This document shows positions 17,501 to 32,500 of a stretch of DNA of 64,000 bases, in pieces. Within the stretch, counting starts at the first letter, position 1, and each line of letters begins with the position of its first letter. Below the pieces are notes generated by a model. The model saw only the letters and a program-made list of their open reading frames with translations. It had not been told where the DNA came from and made no database searches. The stretch is from Pseudosulfitobacter sp. DSM 107133. GTDB taxonomy: Bacteria > Pseudomonadota > Alphaproteobacteria > Rhodobacterales > Rhodobacteraceae. Made by a program: the position numbers and the translations under genes. The stretch is taken from positions 310,001-374,000 of the forward strand of contig NZ_CP085155.1 in the NCBI RefSeq assembly GCF_022788695.1. Direction: 5' to 3'.

Positions 17501-20500
17501 TCGATGATAAAGGCGTCGTCCAGCGCAAAGGGCGTCAGATCGACCGACTTTTTCAGATCGCCCGCGACGTTGATCAATTCGACCTGAACATTGCCCGGCG
17601 TGCGGATCAGCTCGCTCAGCACATTGCCCTGGCTGGTGCGCGTGTCGGGATCGCTGTTCAGCAGATAGTCGATGCCATACAGCGTCTCGTTCTGACCGAA
17701 CTCACCGGCGCGCTGCGCGCTGGTGTTGCGGCTGGTGAAGATACGTCCGTCATCGCCAAGGATACCGTCGATACCGGTGCCGCCCGAGATCCAGTCATGG
17801 CCCCAGCCGCCGATGATATCGTCGTTGTCCGCATCACCAAAGACCCGGTCAAAGCCGCCGCCGACGTAGATAAAGTCGTCGCCGGTCTCGCCGTGCACTT
17901 CGTCATGGCCGCCGATATCCATCGACCAGAAGCCGGTCTCGGGATCACAGCATTCGCCCCACATCAGATAGGCGCCCGGCTGTTCTTCAAAGAACTTGTC
18001 AGGTGCTGCATCGGGTCCGCCCGGCGTATAGTCGATCAGACGCACACCGCGCACGACGATCTTCTCGCCGCCGTAGCTGTCATAATTAAACTCGACATAC
18101 TGCGGGCTCGACAGGTCGCCCTGCGGGTTCACATCGATGCCGTTGGTGCCCACGATGCGGATGATATCGCCGTTGTCGCCCACGATGGCATCGCTGTCGC
18201 GGCCATGTTTGTCGGCATATGCGACACCCAGCGCGGTCACCACGTCACCACCGTATTGCTGTGCTGTGCCGTCGTTGCCCAGTTCGGGATCGAAACCGTT
18301 GTTGCGGTCGATCTGGGTTCCGGCGCCGCCGAACAGCCAGTCGTCGCTGTCGGGTCGCAGGAAGGAACCGTTGTTCAGAACCATATCCTGTTGCTGCTGA
18401 GTCAGACCCAGTTGCACCAGCAGGCTCTCGGACCCGTCGACGCCGGTTTTCAGATCGTCGCGGATGCCCAGCCCGAAGAAGTCGGAAGAACCGCCCACAA
18501 TGTCATCCTGACCGAGACCGCCAAAGATCACGTCACGACCGCCGCCGCCCTCGATATAGTCCTGACCGTCGGTCAGCGCCTCAAAGCTGGGAACAACTGT
18601 CAGCGGTCCCGTCGGATCGTGGATGATCCCGTCGATACCCGGCACGCGGGCCGCACCCACATGGGCGATGTTGGCCACCGCATCGTCGATCGAACCGTCG
18701 CCCTGGATCCAGTCGTGACCCATCTGGCCAAAGATCTGGTCGTTGCCTGCCCCACCGGCGATGTAGTCGTTGCCGAAAGACCCGACACCAGCCAGCCCGT
18801 ATTCCACTGCAAAGTTGTGGAACAGCGCATAATCGATGTTGTACGAGGCCCACCAGTCCGCACCTGTCGGATCACGATAGTTCTGCGCAATGCCGTTTGT
18901 CAGCAGTCGGCCAGAATTGTCCTCGCCCAGCGAAGCCGTGCCGCTGGTGGTATAAGGGAACTCGGGTGTTGTCGCTGCCGACGTGCCCGCGCCCATATAG
19001 GTCGGCGTGTTCCGGTCGGTGCGCGAATACAGCATGATACCTGCCAGCGCCTGGAAGCGCAGGCTGGTGATGTCGTCGCCACGGTTGGTCAGGAACACGT
19101 TGTCGCCAAAGATCAGGTCGTCATTGGTGCGCCCGTCCAGCATGTCGTTGCCCGCGCCGCCAATCAGCACATCGGGCTGGTCGTCGCCAAAGATGACATC
19201 GTCCCCACCGTTCTGGAACTCTTTCGAGTTGATCGCCAGCACAAGGTCGAGGCTGGTGGTCTGGATCCGCTGCGCCAGGTTCGGTGGCAGGTTCGGATCG
19301 TCGACAAACATCAGGATTTCACCGTGGTCGCCAAAGATGATGTTGGGCGTATCAGCAAGGCTGCCGCCATTGCCGTCGATCACGTCCTGACCCGCAACCA
19401 TGTCGTCGCGCATTGGTGTGGCCGCACGGACCGGTTTGAAGGTCTGGTCGGAGGCGCCCTGGAACCGGTCAACTGTCGGAGCCGGGCTGCGGTCTGATGT
19501 GGCGATATCAACCGCCCGTGTCAGGATGTTCACGTTCACACCGCTGTCGCCATAGATGTGATCGGTGCCCGCCATGCCCAGGATGGTGTCGTCGCCCGAC
19601 CCGCCGGCCAGATGGTCACCCGCCTGGCTGCCAACGATCAGATCGTTGCCCGCGCCGCCATAGGCGGTAAAGCCGACGTTCAGGATACCCGTTGGGGCCG
19701 GACGCAGCAGGAACAGGGCGCTGGCGTCGATAACATCGTCGCCTGCATAATCATAGGAGTTCGCCAGCGGGAAGACCCACTCGTCATCCTCGTTCTCTTC
19801 ATCCGGCAGATCAGGGAACGGGTTGAACGGTTTCGGGCCAAACTCAAGCCCCAGCCGGTCATAGGAATGGCCCGAATACCACACGCCGTCCTGCGAGGTG
19901 TCACCGTAGACCACCAGCGGGCTGTTCCAGCCGGCCAGCACGCTGTTCATGTCGATATTGGCCTTGACCAGATCGACAATCGCCTGCTCGCCCGCGTCAA
20001 GCCCGTCCGAGGGGTCAACGCCGATACCCTGAAGGTTGAATTGACCCGAGAGGATTGACAGTTCGGCATTGTCGACGCCGTCTTGCAGATCGACACCCGC
20101 GATGTTCAAGCCGCCAAGCACGGCCAGTTCCTGCGCGTCGATGCCGTCACTGGTATCAATTCCAAACGCGGTCAGGTCAAACTGCAAACCGACAACAAAG
20201 TGGTCGCCGCCAACATGGCCGCCCTGCCCTGCATCCTGCGTGACATCAATGCGATAGACAGTGATTTCCGAACCCGGTTCGATCACGCATTTGTGGATTG
20301 CCGCACCCGCAAGCGTGATGACATTCGCCTCGACGCTTTCGATGGTAAAGCCGCCGGGGATGCCTTCGATATAGATCACTTGACCCGCTTCGAAATCGTC
20401 CCAGTTGCCGCCAAGGTTGGTCAGCTTGTCCGCCAGCAGGGTGACCGTTGTGGTCACTTCTACCCGTGTGGCGATGGATTTGTGTACGTCGGTGGCAAGC

Positions 20501-23500
20501 AGGTCACCCGCGGCAAAGGGATCGCCAGACAGGATCAGAATGCTGCCCGTACCCCATGTGGCGGCGGCAAAGTCAGGGCTGTCATAGCCGTATGCCGATG
20601 CATTCGCGATGCCAAGTACGGTGCGCGTCTCGCCTTCGGCGCCAAGCTGAATGATCTGTCCGACCTCAAAGCCGTCCTCGGCCCAGTTGCGCCCATCCTG
20701 CCGCAACAGGGTGTTGTCACCGTCAATTGTGTCAACCGTGTAATCGCCCAGCGTCTCGACCGCCAGGTTGCCACCACCATGCACTGTGGTCAGCGAGCCA
20801 TGCGGCCCCTGTACCCAGATGTTGGCGGTATAGCTGCCTGCGGCGATCGGTTCGCCCAGGATTTCCATCACGGTGCCGTCGATCGACAGAACGCGGTACT
20901 GCACCGCCTCGTCAAAGCTGCCGTCTTCGCCACCGATGTTGATCAGGTGCCCTTCAAGGAAGCCTTCGGCCTCCCAGTCGATGCCTGCCAGCACAGCGCC
21001 GGTTGGTGTGCTTTGCACGGTGTAGTTAAAGTTGCCGATCACCAGTGCGTCGATGGCAATCAGGCGCACCTCGGCGGTAAAGGCACTGGTCAGCGCCTGC
21101 TGCTGCGCGCTGCTGAGAACAGCGGGCTGGCCCTGACCGTCCACGGCACGCAAGACTAGGATCGAATTGTCATTGGGGTCACGCAGGATGCCACCCAGGC
21201 CATCATCCACCGGCAATCCGTCGCCATCCAGATAGACCGCATCCGCGACCTCGACCACTTCGAACTGGATACCGCTGATGCCTTCGACAAAGACGGTCTG
21301 ACCGGGCAGGAAGCCTTCGGCCTTCCAGTCGATATCGTCCGAACGGACAGTATAGAAGGCGTCAAACAGGTCTTCGCTGTCGGGATCGGCGCCCGGCAGA
21401 TACAGATCGAATTCATTCTGCGCCGAAACAAAGGGCGCAGGATCAAGGGTGCCGACGATATCAAGATAATCGTTCCCTGCACCCAGCAGCAGGTTCACCA
21501 CCTCGATGGTCGATTGCGTGCCATCAGTCCCGACGCTGGACGAACCATAGTTCACCTTGCCAAAGCTGATGCCGCCCGGAACCGTGATCGAGCTGGACCC
21601 TTCATCACCTTCGCCGAACAGCGGGCCGGAGAGACCTTCAAAGGTCAGATCCTTTGCCATGCCGAACCCGCGCAGGGTGGTCTGGTCCATGATGCCGCTG
21701 GTGTCGGCCTGGCTCGAGTCGTTGAAAATGTTCAGAACGTCGATCTGCTGGCTTTCCGGCGGCTGCGCACCAATGGCGATCAGGAAATCGTCTTTCTCGC
21801 CCGGCAGTTTGACACCGGCTGTCAGCGAACGGTCGGCACCGGCAGGGCCGCCTTCAACCGCAAGCGGGCCGCGCAGCTTCGACAGCAGATGTGTCGAGAC
21901 CGGGAAGATTTTCACACCGTCGCGTGTCGGCGGGATGATATAGTCGTCGTCCGAAGACAGCGTGACCTCTTGCAGATCGTACCAGTTTGCATCGGTAAAG
22001 CTGACCTCGGCTGCAATCCGCACCACACGGACATTGTCCGCCGTGCCATCGCCCAGCCACGTCGCATCCAGCGTGCTTTCCACACCGTTGATTGTGACGT
22101 GGATCAACTGCAACTTGGCATCTTTCGAGTCGTTGTCGCCACGGATCAGCTGAACCTTGGCTTCAATCGTCTCGTTAACACCGCTCAGGTCATAGACACG
22201 CACCCACTGCCCTTCAAGGAAGCCATCGGCCAGCCAGCCCTCTTGCGCGCCGGTCACACCGGTGTCGATGAACTGTCCCGGGAAGGACTGCGGATCGGTT
22301 TCCTCACCAAACGAAACGGTGCCCTCGAAGAAGGTGTTCTCGGCCAGATCGGACAACACCAGCGGATCAAGGGTCGCACCTTCCATCCATAGCGGTGCGG
22401 CACCGGCCAGCGTAATAACCTTGCCATTCTCCGAGACGGATTCCACCACAAAGTCGCCGTCGTTCGAAACAGCCAATGCCACTTCTTCAACGCTTGCACC
22501 GGCCTGCGCCCATGTGCCTGCGGCAGTCAGGGTGATTGTGCCGGCACTGACCGACAGAATGGTGTATGTGCCGTTGTTCACCTCGAACCCGTTGTCGTCA
22601 TCCGCGATCACAACAAGGGACTGATCGGCCAGATAGCCATCATCGACAAAGCTGCCGACGGCCCGTGTCAGGGTCAGGTTGACCCCGTCGTTGCCAAAGG
22701 TCACCACATCTTCGAACGGTGCCACAAGGCTGCCACCAACGCGGACGCGCTGGCCGGGAACCACGGCAAAGTCGGAGAGTTGCACATCGTCCTCGGCACC
22801 GGCTTTCGCCCATGTGCCGGTCTGCGCAAGAACGATCTGGTTCGCGGACACCGAAAGCACGGTGTAGTCGTCGTTGTTCAGATCAAACCCGTTCACCGAG
22901 CCTGCTCGCACCCGCAGGGTTTCCCCATTCGAGAAGCCTGCGCCAACACCCGTGCCGTTGATGGCAAGGTTGCCGCCCGAGGTGGCAAATGTCAGCGACC
23001 CGTCAAAGCGGACAGTCGGTTCCAGGCTTTCGCCAAAGAAACCGTCGTCGTGGAAACTGCCAAGATCCGAACCTTCACCGCGGGTCAGGGTCAGAACCCC
23101 GCCATCGGTGCCGAACACCACATTGCCGTTGAACATCTGCGTGGCCAGCAAGCCGCCCACATCCGCGTAGTCTTCGGGCGAGATAGTGATGCCGTTGATC
23201 GCCGTCACATCGGCCAAACCATCGGTCAGCACCGCAACTGTCACGCTGTCATCAGGCTGGCGAGTCAGACGGATCTGATAATCGTCATCCTTGCCCAAGG
23301 CCTCCGGCACCAAAACCGTGTCGCCAGCGGATTCCAGAACCACAGCACCCGAGGTTTCGTTGTCATAAACTTCAACATCCAGCAACTGGAAGCCCGAGCG
23401 TTCGTTCGGGAAGGTGTAATCCTTATCACCCGACTCTGCGACGTTGTATTCAAACTCAAGAACTGCGGTTTCCAGATCCTCGCGGACGTAGTCATCGCGG

Positions 23501-26500
23501 GCCTGAATACCAACGCTGATTTCATCGTCCCAGTTGGTTCCGTCAAAGGTGATCTGACCGATCACCACCATGCCGTCAGCACGCACCGACGTTTCGGCAA
23601 ACAGCGTCAGACGGTTCAGCGGATCACTGATTTCAAAGAATTCCAGCGCGTTGTTGCTGTCGATGTCGACAACCAGATCGACCACCACAGTGCCCGCAGG
23701 CTGCTTGGCCAGCGACAGACGGATTTCGTCTGTCAGCTTGGTGGTGTCATCGCCCTCGACCACAATGGTGCGCCCGTCTTCGACGCCCGGTGTGGTCACG
23801 TCCATTTCGCGGACCCGCACGCCGGGAGTGTCGTTGTCGCGCACTTCCACTTCGACGTTTCGCACGTCGATGCCATCGTATTTGGCCACGTTCGACACAA
23901 CCGAGTGTTGGATCACGGTGACGCGGTCACCCTCGGCACGGAAATCATCCGGTGCGAAGACATTGACCGAAACTTCCGAGTCCCATTTGAACGTGCCCGG
24001 TGTCAGGCCATCCGCCGAGAAGGCGATGGTCACAGCGTTCTGTGACACCCAGACGTCCTGACCGTTCACCTGGATCAGACGCATGAACCCGTCGTCTGCC
24101 GTGGTGGCAAGCCCGCCATAATTGTTGGTATGAGCGCCTGACAGCCCGTCCAGAGACAGCCAGATCGATTCACCCTGACCGTTCGGCAGCGGTGCCGCGT
24201 TCAGCGGATAATCGTCCTGTTCTTCCTGCGGCGAGCGCGCGGCAGAAACGGTCACATAGACCACCTGACTGCCTGTCAGAGCTTCGGCCAGACGGACGGT
24301 ATAGGTATCTTCGAACTGGGCGCCAATGGTGTCGCGCTCGCCAACCACAGTGCGGCCCGGAGAGGTATCGCCCGCCGCTTCCTCGTTGATCACAACCAGA
24401 CCTTCACCGTCGCGTGCCACGTTGTAGTCGAACCCGTCGATCACAACACCGTCGTACAGCGCATCACCCGAGCGGACGAGGTGATCGACCGTTCCGGTCG
24501 CCCCTTCCAACTCGCGGGTGACAATGTCCTCGGTCACATCGCCGCCGACGTTGATCACATCGGACCCCAGCCCACCGATCACGCGATAGCTGACACCAAA
24601 GGCAGTGGAGAGCACAAAGAACTCATCATCACCTTCCAGACCGTCAACCTCGACCACCTCGACCGTGCTGTAGCGCACGTTCAGGCCGGCGCCAAAGATG
24701 CCGTCGGCGCGGATCACGATGTCGTCGGCAAATTCTGTGCCAAGGATCACGATCTTGTCGAACCCGGCCCCGCCATCAATCGACACCGGCGCGTTGACGT
24801 TATAGCGCACCTCGTCCTGACCGCCCCCGGCGCGGATGTCCGGTGCCTGCGCAACCGAGAATCCGAGTCCGATCTGTGGCGTCGCAACGCCGTCTTCGTC
24901 CAGCACGATGACATCATCGGTGATGTCATTCAGCGTTTTGTAAACATCAAGGAAATTGATACCACCATCGCCGTTCAGGTCGTTGTTGGCGGCGATCTGC
25001 ACGGCCAGACCCGCTTCAAGGTCGGCCTTGTTGATGACACCGTCACCATTCCAGTCAAAGTCGGTCGTTGCGGCCAGCGCAAAGGCACGAACGATGAACA
25101 GGTCGTTGTCGTCATCCCCTTCCAGCCGCAGTTCGGCCTGGTTGGAATAGACGCGGAAGGTGTCGTTACCCGATCCGCCCTGCGCCAGCAGCGGCGAGGA
25201 CGAGCCAGGGCTCAGCCAGCCACGGGTGGTGGCAACCAGTTCGGGGAACACGTCGTTGGGCAGCATGTTGGCGTCCAGCGTCCGGTTCATGCCAAAGATC
25301 TGGCCAACCTGGAACGTATCGTCACCCGCGCCACCGTCGAGTGTGGTGATCACGGTTGTGTCGTCCGAATAGAACTGGTCGTCGCCTTCGCGGCCTTCCA
25401 CGGTCAAACGCCCGTTGATGCCCGTATCGTATTGAATCCGCTGAATTTCGGCGCTGTCCTCGTTGAACTGAACAACGTCCTGATCGGTGGAAACAGTACC
25501 ATGCAGCAGGGACACAAAGCCCGGACGGTCGACGTTTTCATTGTCGATGTCCTGCATACCGCGCAGCAGGAAAATGTCGTCAGTGCCGTCATCGCCCGCA
25601 GGGCTGAGAACAAACAACTCGTCAACGCCGTCGTTCTCGTGACCGCTGTCCAGTACGTTGATGATATAGTTGCGGGTGTCGGTTCCGTTCGACCCCAGCA
25701 CATAGACCTCATAGGTGTCAGTGTCGGCCTGACCGTCAAGGGTCAGGGTATGTTCGGCAAACTGGCGGCCCAGATCGGTCAGGTCCGGCCCGTAGGCAGG
25801 ATCGCTGTCATTGGGGTTACTCAGCATCGACGGCGACGTGACGGTCGCCGTGTCCTGAAGATAGAAGACGCGGAACATGTCCTCGCCATCGTTCCCAAGG
25901 GTCAGGTTCTTGCCGTTCTGGCCACCCGCACCCGGCAGATCAGCCGAACCATAAACGCGGGTTTTCGAGCCAAGGTAGATATAGCCGGCGTTGCCCTGCA
26001 CAGCGCCACCGGCAACCCCGCCCGCATCTCCGAACTGGATCATGTCAACGTCGTCGTTGCCAAAGATCCGCGTCATCACAGACCCAGGTGCGGTATAAGT
26101 GGCAACTGCCTGACCCAGCGCAGGATTGCCTGTGCCCGTATAGCCGTCGATGCCCGGCGTCATCACATCGGCATTGGCGATGATCCGGCCGCGCAGGATC
26201 ATGTTGGTGCCCCATGTCACATCGGGGTCCGCCACCGAGATAGCACCGTCGGTCGCATTCGCATCACCACGGATCGTGATGTCGCCGTTCGCCAGCACAT
26301 CGGCATTGGCGTCAAAGGCAATATTGTCGCCTACGATCAGCGTCACCGATCCGGTTTCCGCAAAAATCGTGCCATGTGCAAAGGTGCGCAGGGAATCTTG
26401 CTGGAAGCCCGGATTTCGCAGATTCGATTCCGCGAACCGCGCCGAACCGTGATCCTGTAGATACAGATGTTCGTCTGTATCCGAAGTCTCGCGTACCGTC

Positions 26501-29500
26501 AGACGTATGACCCCATAGAACGCATGGGCCAGCGCCAGCCGCAGGGCGCCGTCGGTCTCGCTGAGGAAGATGTTGCTGCTGGCTTCAAGCGACACATCGT
26601 CAAGCAGCGTGTTGTTCAGCGCCGCATCGCGGGCTGCTTCGTCGGCAAAGTCCACCTCGGAATTGCCGATGTTCGAGTCGATTTCCAGATCGTTGCCAAG
26701 CTGACCGATCGAGGCGCCAAACCCGTTTGCGTCCAGATCAATGGTCTGGCCGATGACATCGGCGGTGGTGTCGTCATCTGCGTCCACAATCGACCCTGCA
26801 ACCGTGCGCAACGATACATTCTCGACCGTCTGAACCAGGCTGACGCGCAGGTCGCCTGTCAACTCGTCGATGTAGATGCCCGTGTGCGTATCGGTCGCGT
26901 TCACGTCGAATGCATTCAGCGTGCCGCCCGCGTTGTTGCGATCCACGTTGATCTCAAGGAACGAGCTTTGCGAACCGTTGGCCGTTTGCGTGCCGATGCC
27001 GCCCGCGGACGGGCTGGTTGTACCGGTGGGGATCGTCAGACCACCCGCTGTTGTACCGCCACCCGTGGTCACACCGGACAACAGCGTGATGTTGTTGCCC
27101 GTGACATCGACCGTCGCCAGTCCGTCCGCATCAAAGATCCGCCCGCCCGAGCGCAGTACAACATCGTCTGCGGTCGAATGGATGTGCCCGACCAGCATAT
27201 CACCGATCAGTTCGCTGGCGTGGATATAGCCGTTGGTCGTCAGGAATATCTGTTCGACTTCCGTGGCCTGAACTGTGCCACCGGTCCAGTCAACGTCGCC
27301 GTAAACCACGAAGTTGATTGTCGTATCCGGCACATCGCTGCTCAGTGTGATCGGCGTTACTTTGGTCATCGGGTCCATCGCGCCATAGCTGATCGCCGTG
27401 GTACGGTAGTTGCGGTTTTCAGCCCCGATATAGTTCTGATTGGTGGTGAGGTGGCCGATGTCGATGTCATCGCCCGCGCGCACCTCGGCAAAGGTATAGG
27501 TCGAATCCACTTCGGTCGACGTTGTGCCCAGCGTCCGCGCAAGGAAGTCGTAATAGGATGCCCCGCCATCGGCGTCCGGGCTCCAGTAGCGGAAATAGCT
27601 GCCGGTCCGCGCAACCGTGTTTGTCAGGTTCGGCGGGTTGTAGGTCTGAACGGTCACACCGTTCAGCGTCGACACAGCATTACCCGCCTTGCTGTCGTTG
27701 ATCACCAGATCAACGTCGTCGCCGGCAGTGACTTTCTCGATCTCGACAGACAGCGCGCTGGTGCCATCGGTGGTGCGGTCGTGCAGCGTGATGTCCAGAA
27801 CCGCGTCGTCGCCTGCTGTGGCAACCAGCGACACTTCTTTCAGCTCGACCGGATCTTCATTCTGTACCGCATGGTTGATACGCATCAGCTCGACCGACAT
27901 GGCCTTGCGGGCACGTGCATCGGTTCCGGTCACAGCAGCATTCTGATTGCCGATGTCGCCGCTTGCATCGACGGTAATCGTGTTGGTGCGGATCAGCCCT
28001 TCGTCAAAGATTGCATCGGGCAGCAGTGTATCCTGCACAACCTGATCGCGCTCATCCACACGAATGTCACCACGTTCGTTGATGATGGTTGTGTGGCCGA
28101 ATGTATTCTCGATCCCGCCCAGCAGGATGATGTCGCTGGTTGGCTCGTTCAGCGCGGTCCCGCTGAAGCTCGGGCCGGTGTAGAAATCGAAATCGGTCAG
28201 CGCGTGATCCATGTTCAGAATACGCACTTCGGTTTGCGGGTAGAACAGGTTCAGGCGGAATTCGAATGTATTGCCAACGGTGCCCGCAGTGTTCGAAGTA
28301 TTGCCTGCGGCTCCGGCACCGTCATATTTGATATCGTCAACTTGCACCTTGACCACTGCGCCGCCGTCGATGGCGTCGATGTGGTTGATCACCAGATCCC
28401 AGTCGGATTCATTGATGATGGTGACATGATCCCAGCTGCGCTGGCTTTCGATCAGACCTTCGTTGCCCCAGATGACACCCTGCGACCCATATGTTGAATC
28501 TGCGTTGGCATAGAATGTCGCCTCGCCTGCCTGATCAAAAATGATGTCGTCCAGAATGACCTGCTTGTTGGCCAGACTCAGCCGTTCATTGATCTGCTTG
28601 CCGGCGTTGGTGCCCAGGAATGCAATATTCGACAACGACCGGATATAGCCATCCTTGTCGATGTGCAGATAGGGGTTGGGTTCACCCAGCAAGATAACGT
28701 GCGCTTCCCAGAAAATATGGCGCGTCAGCGATATCGTATCCGACCCGCCGCGATGGCTTGGCCCGATATACGCGCCGCCCGCACTGCGGCTGCGGTTGTT
28801 CGAAATGTTCTGGTCAATGGCATTCACATCCAGATCGGCTGTGCGCAAAATCGACTCCCAATGCCCTTCGATTTTCACATCGTTGTCCACACCGATGGTG
28901 GCATCCGCTGTGGTCGACCCGCCAATGGCATACAGGCGTGCCTTGGCCTTGGCATAGTTGTCTGTCTGATTGTTCTTGGCCTGAACCAGAATTGACGTGT
29001 TCCCGGTGACCTCGGCACCGTTGTTCAGCACAACGCGGTTTTCGCCGACAATATTCGAGGTCGACCGCGACACAGCAGACCCGCCAGCGGCACCGGCTGT
29101 CGTATTGGTGTTCGTATTGGCACGGTTGCGGGCCAGCTCCGAATTGATCTGGACGGTCTCGCCCAGCAGATCGGCACTGCCCAGAACCGTAATCTCGGCC
29201 CCGCGGAACGCATCATAATAGGCGTTGATCTTGTTCGCGGTGGACCCGCCCGCAGCTTCGTCGCGCAGCAGCGTGATCCGGTGGTCGCCCCAGAAGCCGT
29301 TCGACGCGTCGATCTGGTTCGCACGGCGCACCTCGGCGGTCGCGTTCACATTGGTGCTGACACCGAACACACCACCGCCATAGGCCTCGGCCTTGGCCAC
29401 TGCGTTGTTGTCGACCGAGTTGGTGATGATCAAAGCGTTCCCGGCGGTGATGTCGCCGTTGATCATCTGGTCTACGCCATAATACAGGCGCGACACGGCC

Positions 29501-32500
29501 TTGCCGTCTGCGCCGGCCCCCAGGAAGCTGCCGCTGGTCGTCTGACCCTCGGACGAGCTGTAGGATTTCAGGATGCCTGAAATCGTGACGTTATTCAGTG
29601 CGTTGATATCGGCGTTCTGGCCGATGTTGATCAGGCTGGTGTTCACCACCGTTGCATAGGCCTGGGCATCCCCGATAGAGATGGCCCCGCCGCCGCCGCC
29701 ATCGGCATTCGCAACCGCATTGGCGTCGCCATCGGTCGTGATCACGATGTCTTTCGCGCTCAGATGTGCATTTGCTGCGACGTCGAAATTCGTGCTGGCA
29801 ACTTGCGCGGCATAAGTCTGGCCGGTCGCGTTGCTCCAGCCAAGGCTGCCGCCGCTGCCGCCGGCCGAGCTGTTCACAATGCCGTCTGCGGAACTTGGAA
29901 GCTGGAAGCCTGCCGCGCCGCCGACACCGTCAAAGGTGCCCGAGATGTTGTTGGCCGTCAGGTCAAAGACCAGCGTCTGACCCGAGGAGGGGCCGGTGGA
30001 GGTCAGGTTGATGCCCTCTTTGACAAACCGGTGGCTTCCGCCGGTTCCGGATACGTTGAAGTTGACCGGATTGTTCAGTGCCGCATCGTAATACAGTTCG
30101 AACGACGCGCCGCCGCCGCTGCCGACAAAATAGACGCCGCCTTCGGTCAGGACCTTCGGATTGTCGAGCGATGTCAGTTTGTGGACAGTTTTCGAGGCAT
30201 TGGTGCCTGTGTTCTCTTCGATGTCGATGAATTCAAAAACACCGGTTTCGTCGGTGCCACCAGTGCCCGGATCATCGGTGCCCGTGGCTTTGTAAAAGTC
30301 TGTCGACAGACGGATATAATTCCCGTTCACGACGTTGACGTAATAGACCCCGTTGTTCGACAAGCCGCTCAAAGTGACCGGCGAAACACCACTGGCCGAA
30401 CGTGTGTAACGCACCCTTTCGCCCGTCACAAAGTCGTGGTCGGGCGCATAGATGCGGTCGTTGTCGTTGTAGGAGAAGCTGAACGGATCCGTGCTTGTCA
30501 ACGTACCGTCAACCGTCACGCTAGAGAATTCGGCCGGTTCCGGGCCGCGATAGGTGACCGCGTCGCCATTGCTGAAGCTGTTGTTGGCGCTGATGATGTT
30601 ATCACCCGCCCCGATCTGGGTGCGGCTCACATCAACCTGGGTTTCACTCCATCCGATGGTTTGCAACTTGATGGTGTTTTCATCAATCACCCGGACCTGA
30701 TATTTGGTGCCGTTCGACAGCCCCCCGATGGGCGTGCCACCGTTCGAGTTATAGATTACCTCGTCGTAAGGTGTGATCGTGCCATCCGAGAACGTATGGC
30801 CCGGAATGGTAATTGTGTCTTGCACACTCGAAACCTGGCCCGAGCCGAACTTCGAACCCAGCCGGATTTCGTTGTCGTTGACCACGACAACCGAATATTC
30901 CTTGCCGTTCACCACACCGCCATAGGTCGTGCCGCTGTAGGTAATGGTATTGCCATCGATCAGCTTGTGGCTCTTGCCAAAGTTGATGGTGTTGCTACCC
31001 GCGTTCGAATTGACGATCGTACCGTCGGAAATGTCGCTGCCTTCACCACCCTGCTCGGCAATCAGCTGGATCAGGTTGCCCGCTTCGACATGGTTGGTGT
31101 TGCCGACGTTGAAGTTGACAGTGCCGGTCGCCCCGGCGTTGGTGCCGACAGAGACAGAGCTGGCAAACCCACCAAAGCCACCGCCAGTGCCCGACGCATC
31201 CGCGTCCGACAACAGCGAGGCAATGCCTTCGATATTGTCCGTGACATTGATCGTGCTGCCAGTGCCGCCGAAGGTGACATCGACAACGTGCCGTGAGCGG
31301 GAATTGGCATCGCCGCCGGCAAAGCTGCCAAACAGCGCCCCGCCACCCGAGGCCATGCTTGATGTTGCCGCAGACAACGCCACAGCATCCAACTTGAGGT
31401 TGTCTGCCGCAGCCAAGCTGCCGTCACCGACATCACCAAGGTATTGCAGCGTGGTAGTGCCGTTGGTGTTGGCGTTCACGGTAATGTTGGAGGCCCGGAT
31501 CGCCAAGGAGAACGACCCGGTGGTTCCCGCACCAAAGGTTTCGTTGCTGTGCCGTGCGCCGACCAGAATATCGCCGGTGTTCGACGTCATGTTCATGCTC
31601 TGGCCGACAACCACATTCATCGTCGAGTTGTTGTCGATGTCGATTACTGTGTTATCGATCGCAGCAAGCCCGGCAAAGGATGTAGCCCCAGCCGTACCGA
31701 ATGCGCCCCAACCATCGGTGTAGCGCAAGAAGGCGTCGCCGGTATGGTTCAGCAGGCCAAGGATCGTGGCGGACTGACCGGCCTGGATGCTACCCGATCC
31801 GGTGGTGATGTCGACGCCACCGGCAAAGGTCGAATGGGTTGTCGAAGTCGCGAAACTTACGCCACCGGTGCCGCTGATCGAAGTCGCGGAGGAATCCGAC
31901 TTGCCGAGCATTTTGCCCTGCAAGTTGAACGTCGTTGCGGCGCTGATTGCAGTACCGTCGCCAATCCGTCCGATGATTTCGGCATTATTTGTCGCAGTTG
32001 TGGATGCCCCGCTGAAGTTCCCGCCGAGGCTAAAGGATTTCGACCCTGTGATCGCCGTGGCGTTCGAGGTCAGATCGGCATCGAGATCGATCTTGCCGCT
32101 GGTTGAGGTTACAATCGTTGTGCCGGGTGAAACATCGCCCTGCTCGGCCCCAATTCGGATTTCGGCAGTGCCGTCGTCAACCACGTCGACATCCAGCTTT
32201 GTGATGGTCGCAAGGCCCGCTATGGAGGTGTTCAGTGACGCGGCTGTCGCGGTATAGTCTGCGTCAGCCAACATGGTGATGCTGCTGGCAGAGGTGGTGC
32301 CGCCCTTGCCGATATAAGCGCGCGTATCGCTTGCCAATTCGGTTTTCACCTTTGCATCGCCCAGTGTCAGACCCAGCGCAATGCCGGTGTTCTTGGACTG
32401 GGGCGCCGCGGTGGTCTCACCCATCGCGGTCATGTTCAAAGCACCGTCAATATCGACAGTGCTGAAATCGTCCACAAACACTTCGGTGTCATGGGCGGCC

